Assembly (NCBI RefSeq): GCF_020387415.1
Contig: NZ_JAGWCB010000020.1
Coordinates: forward strand, 310,001-374,000
Source of the DNA: Ideonella benzenivorans
GTDB lineage: Bacteria > Pseudomonadota > Gammaproteobacteria > Burkholderiales > Burkholderiaceae_C
DNA length: 64,000 nt
Reading direction: 5' to 3'
Part shown: positions 23,209 to 32,624 of the stretch, piece after piece
How positions within the stretch are numbered: the first letter of the stretch is position 1
How the letters are laid out: each line of letters starts with the position of its first letter
The notes under the pieces: generated by a model
Database searches by the model: none
What the model was told of the DNA's origin: nothing
What the model saw: only the letters and a program-made list of their open reading frames with translations
Made by a program: the position numbers and the translations under genes

Positions 23209-24997
23209 GCGGCGACGCCGACACGGGGCAGGACAGCTCCTGGTTCGGGCCTACGGCCGCCTTCGCCGACGATCTCGACACCACCGACGACAGCACCGTC
23301 TGGACAGCGCGGGTGCGCCGGCTGCTGCACGGCGGCCGGGCCACGCAGCGGCGCATCTACGCCACCTACCTGCTGGCGCGCGCCGCCCTGGGGCTGGTGC
23401 TGCTGGCGGCCCAGGGCCTGCTGAGCTGGTTGGGCGCCCGCAGCACAGGCTGGGTGTTCTGGCTGGGGGTGGGCTATGCCCTCCAGGCCTGTGTGCGCTG
23501 GGGCTGGTGGAAGCGCCGCGCGGCCCAGGCCCAGCGTCTGACGGCCGTGCACTGGTGGGGCACGGTCGGGGTCGACGTGCTGGTGTTCGGGCTGATGCAC
23601 TGGCTGGACGCGACCTCGGCCCTCAACTACGGCGCGCTGCTGGTCTTGCCGGTGCTGATGGCAGGGGTGCTCAGCACGCGCCTGCCGGCCTTGGCCACGG
23701 CCTCTGCGGTGACCTTGCTGCTGCTGCTGACCGCGCTGCACAAGGGGCTGGAAGGCGGCGACCTGGCCGGCATGCTGTCGCAAGCCGGGCTGGCCGGGGC
23801 CGGTGTGTTCATGATCGCGCTGGTGGCGGGCCAGATGACCCAGCGCCTGGCGCGCGAGGAGCGGGCTGCCCGGGACAGCCTGGAACTCGCCTTCCAGCAG
23901 GCCGAGCTGAACCGGCTCGTGATCGACGAGATGAGCGACGGCGTGCTGGTGGTGGACCGCACCGGCCGGGTGCGCGCGGCCAATCCGGCGGCGCGTGCGC
24001 TGCTGTCCGATCAGGGGCAGTGCCCGCTGCCGCCGTTTCCGCTGGGGCAGGAAAAGGGCTGGCGCCCGTTGCGCGATGCGGTGCAGGCCGCCTACGAGGC
24101 CGGCCATTGGCCGCTGGAAGGCATTGACCTGTCGGTGGCCGCGGCAGGCGAGGTGCCCCGCTCCATCCGCGTGCGGGCCCGTTTCACCCGCGGCGTGCGC
24201 CTGACACCGTCCGAGGCCTCGGCCGGCCGGCAGCAGGAGGTGCTGGCGGTGTTGTTCGCCGAGGAGCTGCGCCAGGTGCTGGCGCGGCAGCGGCAGGAAC
24301 GCCTGGTGGCGATGGGCCGCATCTCGGCTGGCGTGGCGCACGAGATCCGCAATCCGCTGGCCGCCGTGGCCCAGGCCAATGCTCTGCTGCAGGAGGATGC
24401 CCTGCGCCCCGACCAGCAGCGGCTGGTGCGCATCATGGCCGACAACGTGGAGCGCCTGCGGCGCATCGTCGACGATGTGCTGGAGGCGGCACCGGGCGGC
24501 AGCACGCCCTCGCGCTGCCTGGACGCCGTGGCCGAGACGGGCACCATCGTCAGCGAGTGGGCCCACACCGTGGGCCTGCCGCTGGGGGGCACCAGCCGCT
24601 TGCAGGTGTTGCTGCCCAGCGCGCCGCTGGGGGTGTCCTTCGATTCCGACCACCTGCGCCGGGTGCTGGTGAACCTGCTGGACAACGCCTTGCGTCATGC
24701 CAGCGACCAACCCGGCGCCGTGTGTCTGCAGCTGGAGCCCCTGGAAGGCGAGTTCGTGCGCCTGACGGTGGCCAACGACGGGCTGCCCATCCCGGCCGAG
24801 GTGGAGCCGCACCTGTTCGAGCCCTTCCACAGCACCCGCAGCCGTGGCACCGGGCTGGGGCTGTACATCTGCCGCGAGCTGTGTGAGCGCCATGGCGCCC
24901 TGATCGACTATGTGCGCCGGCCCGACGCGGCCCGTTGCAACCAGTTCGTCGTGGTGATGCGCCGCGACGCCGTCCCCGACGAGGCCCGACTGCACCT

Positions 24998-25001
<4 letters not shown>
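23205..25001 (+). CDS. pilS: Sensor histidine kinase PilS
   Basis: Membrane kinase that senses pilin level and phosphorylates PilR to control type IV pilin transcription. The 598-residue protein has about six membrane spans in residues 45-215 and a PAS domain (about 235-350, with MSDGVLVVDRTGRVRAAN). The HisKA box VAHEIRNPLAAVAQANALL places the phosphorylated histidine at H379. The ATPase domain has LVNLLDNALRHAS and GTGLGLYICREL. The start is set by an ATGA overlap with the preceding gene. The 3' end overlaps pilR in the same way, so kinase and regulator are translationally coupled. Confidence 0.93.
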
Positions 25002-26466
<1,465 letters not shown>

Positions 26467-26470
<4 letters not shown>

Positions 26471-27069
26471 GTCCGCAGGACCCCCGTGGCCCGGTGGACG
26501 AATGGCGGGCCGGCTGGTGGCAGGCGGCGCGCGCCGTGCCATCGCCCAACTTCGGCCCGCGGCCGGCCGGCGTGGCCATTGATCTGGTCGTGCTGCATTC
26601 CATCAGCCTGCCTCCTGGCGAGTACGGTGGAGACGCCATCGAGCGCCTGTTCACCAACACGCTGGACTGGTCGGCCCACCCGTACTACGCGGGCATCCGC
26701 GGGCTGGAGGTCTCGGCGCACTTCGTGATCCGGCGCGATGGCGCGGTGCTGCAGTTCGTGTCCTGCGACGACCGGGCCTGGCATGCGGGGCGCTCGTCCT
26801 GGCTGGGGCGCGAGAACTGCAACGACTTTGCCATCGGCATCGAGCTGGAAGGGCTGGAAGGCGAGCGCTTCGAGCCCGCCCAGTACGCCCAGTTGGCACG
26901 TCTCCTGCAAGCGATCGGGCGGGCCTATCCGGTGCGCGCGGTGGCCGGCCATGAGCACGTGGCCCCCGGCCGCAAGCGGGATCCAGGCCCCGGTTTCGAC
27001 TGGGCCGCGGTGGACGGCGTGGCGGCCGCGCAGGGCTGGGACTTGCCGGCGGGAACCTCCCGGGCCTGA
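26467..27069 (+). CDS. ampD: 1,6-anhydro-N-acetylmuramyl-L-alanine amidase AmpD
   Basis: Cytoplasmic zinc amidase that removes the stem peptide from anhydro-MurNAc peptides during cell-wall recycling. It thereby keeps the AmpR inducer low where ampC exists. The 200-residue protein has the amidase_2 fold: VLHSISLPPGEYGG, the zinc-histidine segment VSAHFVIRRDGAVLQFV, WHAGRSSWLGRENCNDFAIG, and the late AGHEHVAPGRKRDPGPGFDW, which holds the second zinc histidine and catalytic residues. No signal peptide is seen, which fits AmpD and not the exported AmiD. Its start overlaps the stop of pilR. No beta-lactamase gene is in view. Confidence 0.95.
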
Positions 27070-27111
27070 GGGCGCCCGCCCCGAGGGGGCTGCTCTGTGA
27101 CCGAGGGTTTC

Positions 27112-27127
27112 ACGCTATCGGTAGTGC
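27112..27127 (+). promoter_or_regulatory. NrdR box 1 upstream of nrdA (predicted)
   Basis: ACGCTATCGGTAGTGC fits the outer arms of the NrdR operator pattern (ACnC...GTGt) and matches box 2 at ACnC and at TAGTGC. It begins exactly 31 bases before box 2, the helical-phase spacing usual for paired NrdR sites. It ends immediately before the -35 of the predicted nrdA promoter. Confidence 0.65.
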
Positions 27128-27156
27128 TTGATGCGTGCAGTGACCCCAGATATAGT
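27128..27156 (+). promoter_or_regulatory. Sigma-70 promoter of nrdA (predicted)
   Basis: TTGATG and TATAGT are separated by exactly 17 bases. The -10 lies inside NrdR box 2 and the -35 abuts box 1, so bound repressor would block polymerase. A start near 27163 would give a leader of about 290 bases before the nrdA ATG. Confidence 0.65.
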
Positions 27157-27158
27157 GC
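27143..27158 (+). promoter_or_regulatory. NrdR box 2 over the nrdA -10 (predicted)
   Basis: ACCCCAGATATAGTGC has the AT-rich centre and TAGTGC arm of NrdR sites. It covers the -10 hexamer TATAGT. NrdR is the ATP-cone repressor of ribonucleotide reductase genes, and paired boxes 31-32 bases apart are its known arrangement. Confidence 0.65.
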
Positions 27159-27452
27159 TCTACCGTGATAAGCTCTCGGCTCGGACATCCTGACATGCAA
27201 CACCGCGCTGGCGTGGACCTGACCTGCCGCCGTGCCTCTGGCGAGGTGCGCAGAAGGCCCCACCCCTCTGCCCCGCGGTTCATGTCCATCGGGGATCGAC
27301 GAAGTCGGATCGCCGCCACGGGTTGACCGTTCCGCGGCGAGCTCCTGTTCCAACCCAGACCATTTTTCAGCGACGCTCAGGCGCCGCCGGGGACGCTTTT
27401 TCCCTGTGCAGGCCCCGGGCCCCTGACCCAAGTTTTTCTCAGAGGGGAATCC
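27159..27452 (+). other. Long nrdA 5' leader region
   Basis: About 290 bases between the predicted promoter and the nrdA ATG contain no gene I can support. A GC-rich stretch near 27371-27395 is followed by TTTTT, but its stem is weak (about four base pairs), so it is not a convincing attenuator. GAGGGG lies eight bases before the ATG as ribosome-binding site. I find no B12-box or other riboswitch signature by eye. Confidence 0.4.
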
Positions 27453-30371
27453 ATGCAAGCTGTTGCTTCCAGCACGACCGAATCGATGGTGGTGGCCCGT
27501 CCGACCACCGAGCCGGCCACGCCGCGCGATCCCAGCGCCTTCCAGGGCTACCAGATCATTCGCCGCAATGGCGCGGTGGTGTCGTTCGAGCCCAACAAGA
27601 TCGCGGTCGCGCTGATGAAGGCCTTCCTGGCGGTGCATGGCACCCAGGGGGCGGCTTCGGCGAGCGTGCGGGAGACGGTGGAGGCGCTGACCGACGCCGT
27701 GGTGCGCGGGCTGATGCGTTCGCGTCCGGGCGGTGGCACCTTCCACATCGAGGACGTGCAGGACCAGGTGGAACTGGGCCTGATGCGCGGTGGCCACCAT
27801 GAAGTGGCGCGTGCCTATGTGCTGTACCGCGAGCGTCGCGCGCAGGAGCGGGCCAAGGCCGGGCAGGCCGCCGAAGCGGCGCTGGTGCACACCCTGACCG
27901 TGACCGACCGCGGCCAGCGCGTGCCGCTGGACGAAGGCAAGCTGCAGGCCCTGATCGAGTCGGCCTGCGCCAACCTGGGCGCGGATGTGCGCCCCGAGCC
28001 CATCCTGGCCGAGACCCGCCGCAACCTGTACGACGGCGTGCCCATCGACGAGGTCTACAAGGCCGCGATCCTGGCCGCCCGCACCCTGATCGAGAAGGAG
28101 CCGGCCTACACCCGCGCCACCGCGCGCCTGCTGATGCACACCATCCGCAAGGAGGTCCTCGGCGAAGAAGCGACCCAGGCCGAGATGGCCCAGCGCTATG
28201 CCGAGTACTTCCCCAAGTTCATCAAGAAGGGTGTGCAGGCCGAACTGCTGGACGAGAAGCTGATGCAGTTCGACCTGGCCAAGCTGGGCGCCGCGCTGCA
28301 GGCCGACCGTGACCTGCAGTTCGACTACCTGGGCCTGCAGACCCTGTTCGACCGCTACTTCCTGCATGTGGACGAGCAGCGCATCGAGATGCCGCAGGCT
28401 TTCTTCATGCGCGTGGCCATGGGCCTGGCCCTGGGCGAGATCGACCGCGAGGCCCGGGCGATCGAGTTCTACAACGTGCTGTCGAGCTTCGACTTCATGT
28501 CTTCGACGCCCACGCTGTTCAATGCGGGCACCCGCCGCTCGCAGCTGTCGAGCTGCTACCTGACCACGGTGGCCGACGACCTGGATGGCATCTACGAAGC
28601 CCTGAAGGAGAACGCGCTGCTGTCGAAGTTCGCCGGCGGCCTGGGCAACGACTGGACCAATGTGCGCGCGCTGGGCTCCTACATCAAGGGCACCAACGGC
28701 AAGAGCCAGGGCGTCGTGCCCTTCCTGAAGGTGGTCAACGACACGGCCGTGGCGGTGAACCAGGGCGGCAAGCGCAAGGGCGCCGTCTGCGCCTACCTGG
28801 AGAGCTGGCACCTGGACATCGAGGAGTTCCTGGAGCTGCGCAAGAACACCGGCGACGACCGCCGCCGCACCCACGACATGAACACCGCGAACTGGATTCC
28901 GGACCTGTTCATGAAGCGGGTGATCGAGGGCGGTGACTGGACCCTGTTCAGCCCCTCGACCTGCCCGGACCTGCACGACCTGGTGGGCGCCGAGTTCGAG
29001 CGCGCCTACACCGCCTACGAGGCCAAGGCCGACCGTGGCGAGATCAAGCTCTTCAAGCGCATGCCGGCCAAGGACCTGTGGCGCAAGATGCTGACCATGC
29101 TGTTTGAGACCGGCCATCCCTGGATCACCTTCAAGGATGCCTGCAACGTGCGCTCGCCGCAGCAGCACGTGGGCGTGGTGCACTCGTCCAACCTGTGCAC
29201 CGAGATCACGCTCAACACCAACGACGACGAGATCGCGGTGTGCAACCTGGGCTCGGTCAACCTGGCCCAGCATCTGAAGGACGGCGTGAGCGGCAAGGAA
29301 CTCGACCACGAGAAGCTGCAGAAGACCGTGTCCACCGCGATGCGCATGTTGGACAACGTCATCGACATCAACTACTACGCGGTCAAGAAGGCGCGCGACT
29401 CCAACCTGCGCCACCGTCCGGTGGGCTTGGGGCTGATGGGCTTCCAGGATGCGCTCTACCAGCTGCGCACCCCCTACGCCAGCCAGGCCGCGGTGGAGTT
29501 CGCCGACCGCTCGATGGAAGCCATCTGCTACCACGCCTACTGGGCCTCGTCCGAGCTGGCGGCCGAGCGGGGTCGCTACTCGACCTACCGCGGCTCGCTG
29601 TGGGACCGCGGCATCCTGCCGATCGACTCGATCGACCTGCTGGCGCAGCAGCGCGGCGGCTATGTGGACGTGGACCGCAGCACGACGCTGGACTGGGATG
29701 CCCTGCGCGCCAAGATCGCCCGCGACGGCATGCGCAACAGCAACTGCGTGGCCATCGCCCCGACCGCGACCATCTCCAACATCATCGGTGTGGACGCTTC
29801 GATCGAGCCCTGCTTCGGCAACCTGTCGGTCAAGTCCAACCTGTCGGGCGAGTTCACCGTGGTCAACGAGTACCTGGTGCGCGACCTGAAGGCGCTGGGC
29901 CTGTGGGACAGCGTGATGGTGATGGACCTCAAGCACTACGACGGCTCGCTGCGCCGCATCGACCGCGTGCCCGAGGAGATCAAGGCGCTCTATGCCACCG
30001 CCTTCGAAGTGGAGACGCAGTGGCTGGTCGAGGCCGCGGCCCGTCGCCAGAAGTGGATCGACCAGGCGCAGTCGCTCAACATCTACATGGCCGGTGCCTC
30101 GGGCAAGAAGCTCGACGAGACCTACAAGCTGGCCTGGGTGCGTGGCCTGAAGACCACCTACTACCTGCGCACCATGGGTGCGACGCACGCGGAGAAGTCG
30201 ACCATCTCGGCGGGCTCGCTCAATGCGGTGCCGATGGGCGGTGGCCAGGGAGGCCTGTCGGCGATGGAAGCCGCCGCCGCACAAGCGCAGGCCGCAATGG
30301 CCGAGGCCGCGCCGGCCACCGACATCAAGTTCTGCGCGATCGACGACCCGGGCTGCGAGGCCTGCCAGTGA
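27453..30371 (+). CDS. nrdA: Ribonucleoside-diphosphate reductase, class Ia alpha subunit
   Basis: Catalytic subunit that reduces NDPs to dNDPs with the NrdB radical. The 972-residue protein is longer than E. coli NrdA because two ATP-cone-like domains precede the core. One lies at about residues 31-130 (YQIIRRNGAVVSFEPNKIA) and one at about 150-237 (RGQRVPLDEGKLQALIE). In Pseudomonas NrdA only the outer of two cones binds ATP, and the same may hold here. The core has SSCYLT for the first redox cysteine, SNLCTEITLN with the thiyl-radical residue at C582, and AVCNLGSVN for its partner. The tail ends in a GCEACQ cysteine pair that hands on electrons. Control by NrdR is predicted from the upstream boxes. 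Confidence 0.96.
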   Translation: MQAVASSTTESMVVARPTTEPATPRDPSAFQGYQIIRRNGAVVSFEPNKIAVALMKAFLAVHGTQGAASASVRETVEALTDAVVRGLMRSRPGGGTFHIEDVQDQVELGLMRGGHHEVARAYVLYRERRAQERAKAGQAAEAALVHTLTVTDRGQRVPLDEGKLQALIESACANLGADVRPEPILAETRRNLYDGVPIDEVYKAAILAARTLIEKEPAYTRATARLLMHTIRKEVLGEEATQAEMAQRYAEYFPKFIKKGVQAELLDEKLMQFDLAKLGAALQADRDLQFDYLGLQTLFDRYFLHVDEQRIEMPQAFFMRVAMGLALGEIDREARAIEFYNVLSSFDFMSSTPTLFNAGTRRSQLSSCYLTTVADDLDGIYEALKENALLSKFAGGLGNDWTNVRALGSYIKGTNGKSQGVVPFLKVVNDTAVAVNQGGKRKGAVCAYLESWHLDIEEFLELRKNTGDDRRRTHDMNTANWIPDLFMKRVIEGGDWTLFSPSTCPDLHDLVGAEFERAYTAYEAKADRGEIKLFKRMPAKDLWRKMLTMLFETGHPWITFKDACNVRSPQQHVGVVHSSNLCTEITLNTNDDEIAVCNLGSVNLAQHLKDGVSGKELDHEKLQKTVSTAMRMLDNVIDINYYAVKKARDSNLRHRPVGLGLMGFQDALYQLRTPYASQAAVEFADRSMEAICYHAYWASSELAAERGRYSTYRGSLWDRGILPIDSIDLLAQQRGGYVDVDRSTTLDWDALRAKIARDGMRNSNCVAIAPTATISNIIGVDASIEPCFGNLSVKSNLSGEFTVVNEYLVRDLKALGLWDSVMVMDLKHYDGSLRRIDRVPEEIKALYATAFEVETQWLVEAAARRQKWIDQAQSLNIYMAGASGKKLDETYKLAWVRGLKTTYYLRTMGATHAEKSTISAGSLNAVPMGGGQGGLSAMEAAAAQAQAAMAEAAPATDIKFCAIDDPGCEACQ

Positions 30372-30386
30372 GTCCCGTGTGAAGCG

Positions 30387-30416
30387 CCGATGGGCCTGGT
30401 GCCACAGGCCCATCGG
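30387..30416 (+). repeat. Strong hairpin in the nrdA-nrdB spacer
   Basis: CCGATGGGCCTG and CAGGCCCATCGG form a perfect 12-bp stem with a six-base loop, beginning 16 bases after the nrdA stop. No T run follows, so it is more likely a 3'-end stabiliser, a processing site or a partial, rho-assisted stop than an intrinsic terminator. It could set unequal amounts of nrdA and nrdB message. Confidence 0.65.
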
Positions 30417-30515
30417 TGATCGCTTCGCGTCCGTTTGTGTTGCGCGAAGGTGGGCACCCTGCTGCAGGGCGATGCAGTGGTGCCACATCGTCGTCGCGCA
30501 TCTGTCAAGAAGTGC

Positions 30516-30544
30516 TTGGTGTTCCAACACAACACTCCGATAAT
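30516..30544 (+). promoter_or_regulatory. Possible internal promoter and dyad before nrdB
   Basis: TTGGTG and GATAAT are spaced by 17 bases, and the ATG of nrdB follows 21 bases after. The -35 and spacer overlap an imperfect dyad (GTGTT, two bases, AACAC, flanked by TTG/CAA), which could be an operator. The -35 matches the consensus poorly (TTG only), so confidence is limited. Confidence 0.35.
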
Positions 30545-30565
30545 TCGCCGCTAAGGAAACACGCC

Positions 30566-31804
30566 ATGCTGGTCTGGGAAGACGACGTTCGTACCCCGCC
30601 GACTCCTGCTCAAACGCCCGCGCCCGATGCTCTCGGCAGCGCGCGGACAGCGACCCCCGCGCTCCAGCCTCACAGCTTTGCTGCCCCCGCGTCGACGGCG
30701 GCGCAGCCGGCCTTGAATCCTTCCGCTTCCGCGTCGCCCGCCTCGGCCGCAGCCACCACCGCGAGCACCGTGGTGGCGCGCAGCACGCGCCGCGTGAACG
30801 TGGCCGACAAGCGCATCATCAACGGCCAGACCGACGTCAACCAACTGGTGCCGTTCAAGTACAAGTGGGCCTGGGAGAAGTACCTCGCCACCTGCGCCAA
30901 CCACTGGATGCCGCAAGAGATCAACATGTCTCGCGACATCGCGCTGTGGAAAGACCCGAACGGTCTGAGCGAAGACGAGCGTCGCATCATCAAGCGCAAC
31001 CTCGGCTTCTTCGTGACCGCCGACTCGCTGGCCGCCAACAACATCACGCTGGGCACCTACCGCCACATCACGGCGCCCGAGTGCCGCCAGTTCCTGCTGC
31101 GCCAGGCCTTTGAAGAGGCCATCCACACCCACGCCTACCAGTACATCGTGGAGTCGTTGGGCCTGGACGAGAGCGAGATCTTCAACGCCTACCACGAGGT
31201 CTCGTCGATCCGTGACAAGGACGAGTTCCTGATCCCGTTCATCGACGCGATCATGAATCCCACCTTCAAGACCGGCACGCCCGAGGCCGACCAGACGTTG
31301 CTGCGCTCGCTGATCGTCTTCGCCTGTCTGATGGAAGGCCTGTTCTTCTACGTGGGCTTCACGCAGATCCTGGCGCTGGGCCGCCAGAACAAGATGACCG
31401 GGGCTGCCGAGCAGTACCAGTACATCCTGCGCGACGAGTCCATGCACTGCAACTTCGGCATCGACCTGATCAACCAGATCAAGCTTGAGAACCCGCACCT
31501 GTGGACGGCCGAGTTCAAGGCCGAAATCCGCGCGCTGTTCGAGAAGGCCGTGGACCTCGAATACCGCTACGCCGAAGACACCATGCCGCGTGGCGTGCTG
31601 GGCCTGAACGCCTCGATGTTCAAGGGCTACCTGCGCTACATCGCCAATCGCCGTGCCACCCAGATTGGTCTGGACGCGCTCTTCCCGAACGAGGAAAACC
31701 CGTTCCCCTGGATGAGCGAGATGATCGACCTGAAGAAGGAGCGCAACTTTTTCGAGACCCGTGTCATCGAGTACCAATCCGGTGGCGCACTGAGTTGGGA
31801 TTGA
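30566..31804 (+). CDS. nrdB: Ribonucleoside-diphosphate reductase, class Ia beta subunit
   Basis: Ferritin-like subunit that houses the di-iron site and tyrosyl radical used by NrdA. The 412-residue protein has an N-terminal extension rich in alanine, proline and threonine (about residues 8-75) before the fold begins at [11 protein letters not shown]. The metal and radical residues are plain: E184, H187 and Y191 in [11 protein letters not shown] have the same spacing as E115, H118 and Y122 of E. coli. [10 protein letters not shown] and [11 protein letters not shown] give the remaining ligands. The start follows AAGGA at a good distance. A frame open further upstream lacks similarity. It lies 194 bases after nrdA. 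Confidence 0.95.
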   Translation: MLVWEDDVRTPPTPAQTPAPDALGSARTATPALQPHSFAAPASTAAQPALNPSASASPASAAATTASTVVARSTRRVNVADKRIINGQTDVNQLVPFKYKWAWEKYLATCANHWMPQEINMSRDIALWKDPNGLSEDERRIIKRNLGFFVTADSLAANNITLGTYRHITAPECRQFLLRQAFEEAIHTHAYQYIVESLGLDESEIFNAYHEVSSIRDKDEFLIPFIDAIMNPTFKTGTPEADQTLLRSLIVFACLMEGLFFYVGFTQILALGRQNKMTGAAEQYQYILRDESMHCNFGIDLINQIKLENPHLWTAEFKAEIRALFEKAVDLEYRYAEDTMPRGVLGLNASMFKGYLRYIANRRATQIGLDALFPNEENPFPWMSEMIDLKKERNFFETRVIEYQSGGALSWD

Positions 31805-32035
31805 TCTGCCGGTCGGTCGGGTGATGTGGCCCGAGACCGCCTGCAGACCGTTCCAGACAGAGAGATCAAGATCCGCAGCGGGTCAACGCGATCGCAGAAG
31901 GCGCGTGACCGGCTGCCTCCCCATTCATCGCACCAGGGGAGCCCCCGGACCTCTCCGGGATAACACCGCGGGCGATGGATTGCCGAGCTGTCTCGAGCGG
32001 CGCGGTATTTCTGCAACTTGATCAAGGAGTTTGAA
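31805..32035 (+). other. Spacer between nrdB and the H1-like gene
   Basis: I see no gene in these 231 bases. AAGGAG seven bases before the ATG at the right end is the ribosome-binding site of the H1-like gene. No clear terminator for nrdB and no convincing promoter hexamer pair could be found by eye. Confidence 0.4.
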
Positions 32036-32545
32036 ATGGCAACTGCGAAGAAGGCGGCTCCGGCCAAGAAGGCCCCGGCCAAGAAGGCCAGCCCGGTCAA
32101 GCCGGTGGTGAAGGCCGCCCCGAAGAAGGCGGCCCCGGCGAAGAAGGCGGCGGCTCCGGCCAAGAAGGCGGCTCCGGCGAAGAAGGCGGCGGCTCCGGCC
32201 AAGAAGGCGGCCCCGGCGAAGAAGGCGGCGGCTCCGGCCAAGAAGGCGGCCCCGGCGAAGAAGGCGGCGGCTCCGGCCAAGAAGGCGGCCCCGGCGAAGA
32301 AGGCGGCGGTTCCGGCCAAGAAGGCGGCCCCGGCGAAGAAGGCGGCGGCTCCGGCCAAGAAGGCTGCGGCGAAGAAGGCTGCGGCCCCGGCCAAGAAGGC
32401 GGCTGCCAAGAAGGCTGCGCCGGCCAAGAAGGCTGCAGCGAAGAAGGCGGCCGCCAAGAAAGCGCCTGCCCCTGCGCCCAGCGCTGCGAAAACGGCCCTG
32501 AGTCCGACGGCCGCTTGGCCGTTCCCGACCGGCAACAAGCCCTGA
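32036..32545 (+). CDS. Histone H1-like lysine/alanine-rich DNA-binding protein
   Basis: A 169-residue protein built almost wholly of lysine, alanine and proline. It starts MATAKKAAPAKKAPAKKA, then repeats the 13-residue unit PAKKAAAPAKKAA about six times, and ends in a neutral tail SPTAAWPFPTGNKP. This is the composition of the eukaryotic H1 C-terminal tail and of bacterial H1-like proteins such as those of Bordetella and AlgP of Pseudomonas. It most likely binds DNA non-specifically through charge and adjusts nucleoid packing. There is no globular domain. The 39-bp DNA repeats encoding it are nearly identical, so length probably varies between strains. A strong terminator follows. Confidence 0.88.
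   Translation: MATAKKAAPAKKAPAKKASPVKPVVKAAPKKAAPAKKAAAPAKKAAPAKKAAAPAKKAAPAKKAAAPAKKAAPAKKAAAPAKKAAPAKKAAVPAKKAAPAKKAAAPAKKAAAKKAAAPAKKAAAKKAAPAKKAAAKKAAAKKAPAPAPSAAKTALSPTAAWPFPTGNKP
32146..32379 (+). repeat. 39-bp tandem repeat, six units, inside the H1-like gene
   Basis: Units begin at 32146, 32185, 32224, 32263, 32302 and 32341, each starting GGCGGCGG(C/T)TCCGG. The fifth has a single C-to-T change that turns alanine into valine. The first differs in its second half. A unit length of 39 bases keeps frame, so gain or loss of units changes protein length by 13 residues without a frameshift. Confidence 0.85.
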
Positions 32546-32581
32546 GGGGGAACCGGGCAGTTTCTGCCCGGCGTCTCTTCC

Positions 32582-32605
32582 AGCCCGGCCTGGCCGGGCT
32601 TTTTT
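32582..32605 (+). terminator. Rho-independent terminator after the H1-like gene
   Basis: AGCCCGG, a five-base loop and CCGGGCT are followed directly by a run of T. A separate hairpin, CCGGGCAG/CTGCCCGG, lies just before it at 32553-32571 without a T run, so two stems stand in series. The pair closes the nrdB/H1-like plus-strand block before the convergent PfkB gene. Confidence 0.88.
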
Positions 32606-32624
32606 GTGCCTGTGCGGCGCGCCT

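Noticed and set aside
27110-27426. Short open frames within the nrdA leader
   Set aside because: They lack a ribosome-binding site and any similarity I recognise, and they overlap the predicted promoter and operator.
27159-27452. Cobalamin or other riboswitch before nrdA
   Set aside because: No B12-box-like core could be seen, and the enzyme is the iron-dependent class Ia type with a visible radical tyrosine in NrdB.
26925-30530. A minus-strand open frame of about 1200 codons opposite nrdA
   Set aside because: Its composition is that of an antisense shadow, and the plus strand encodes a full NrdA with all catalytic cysteines.
32146-32379. CRISPR-like array
   Set aside because: The 39-bp units are contiguous, keep reading frame and encode PAKKAA repeats. 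There are no unique spacers.
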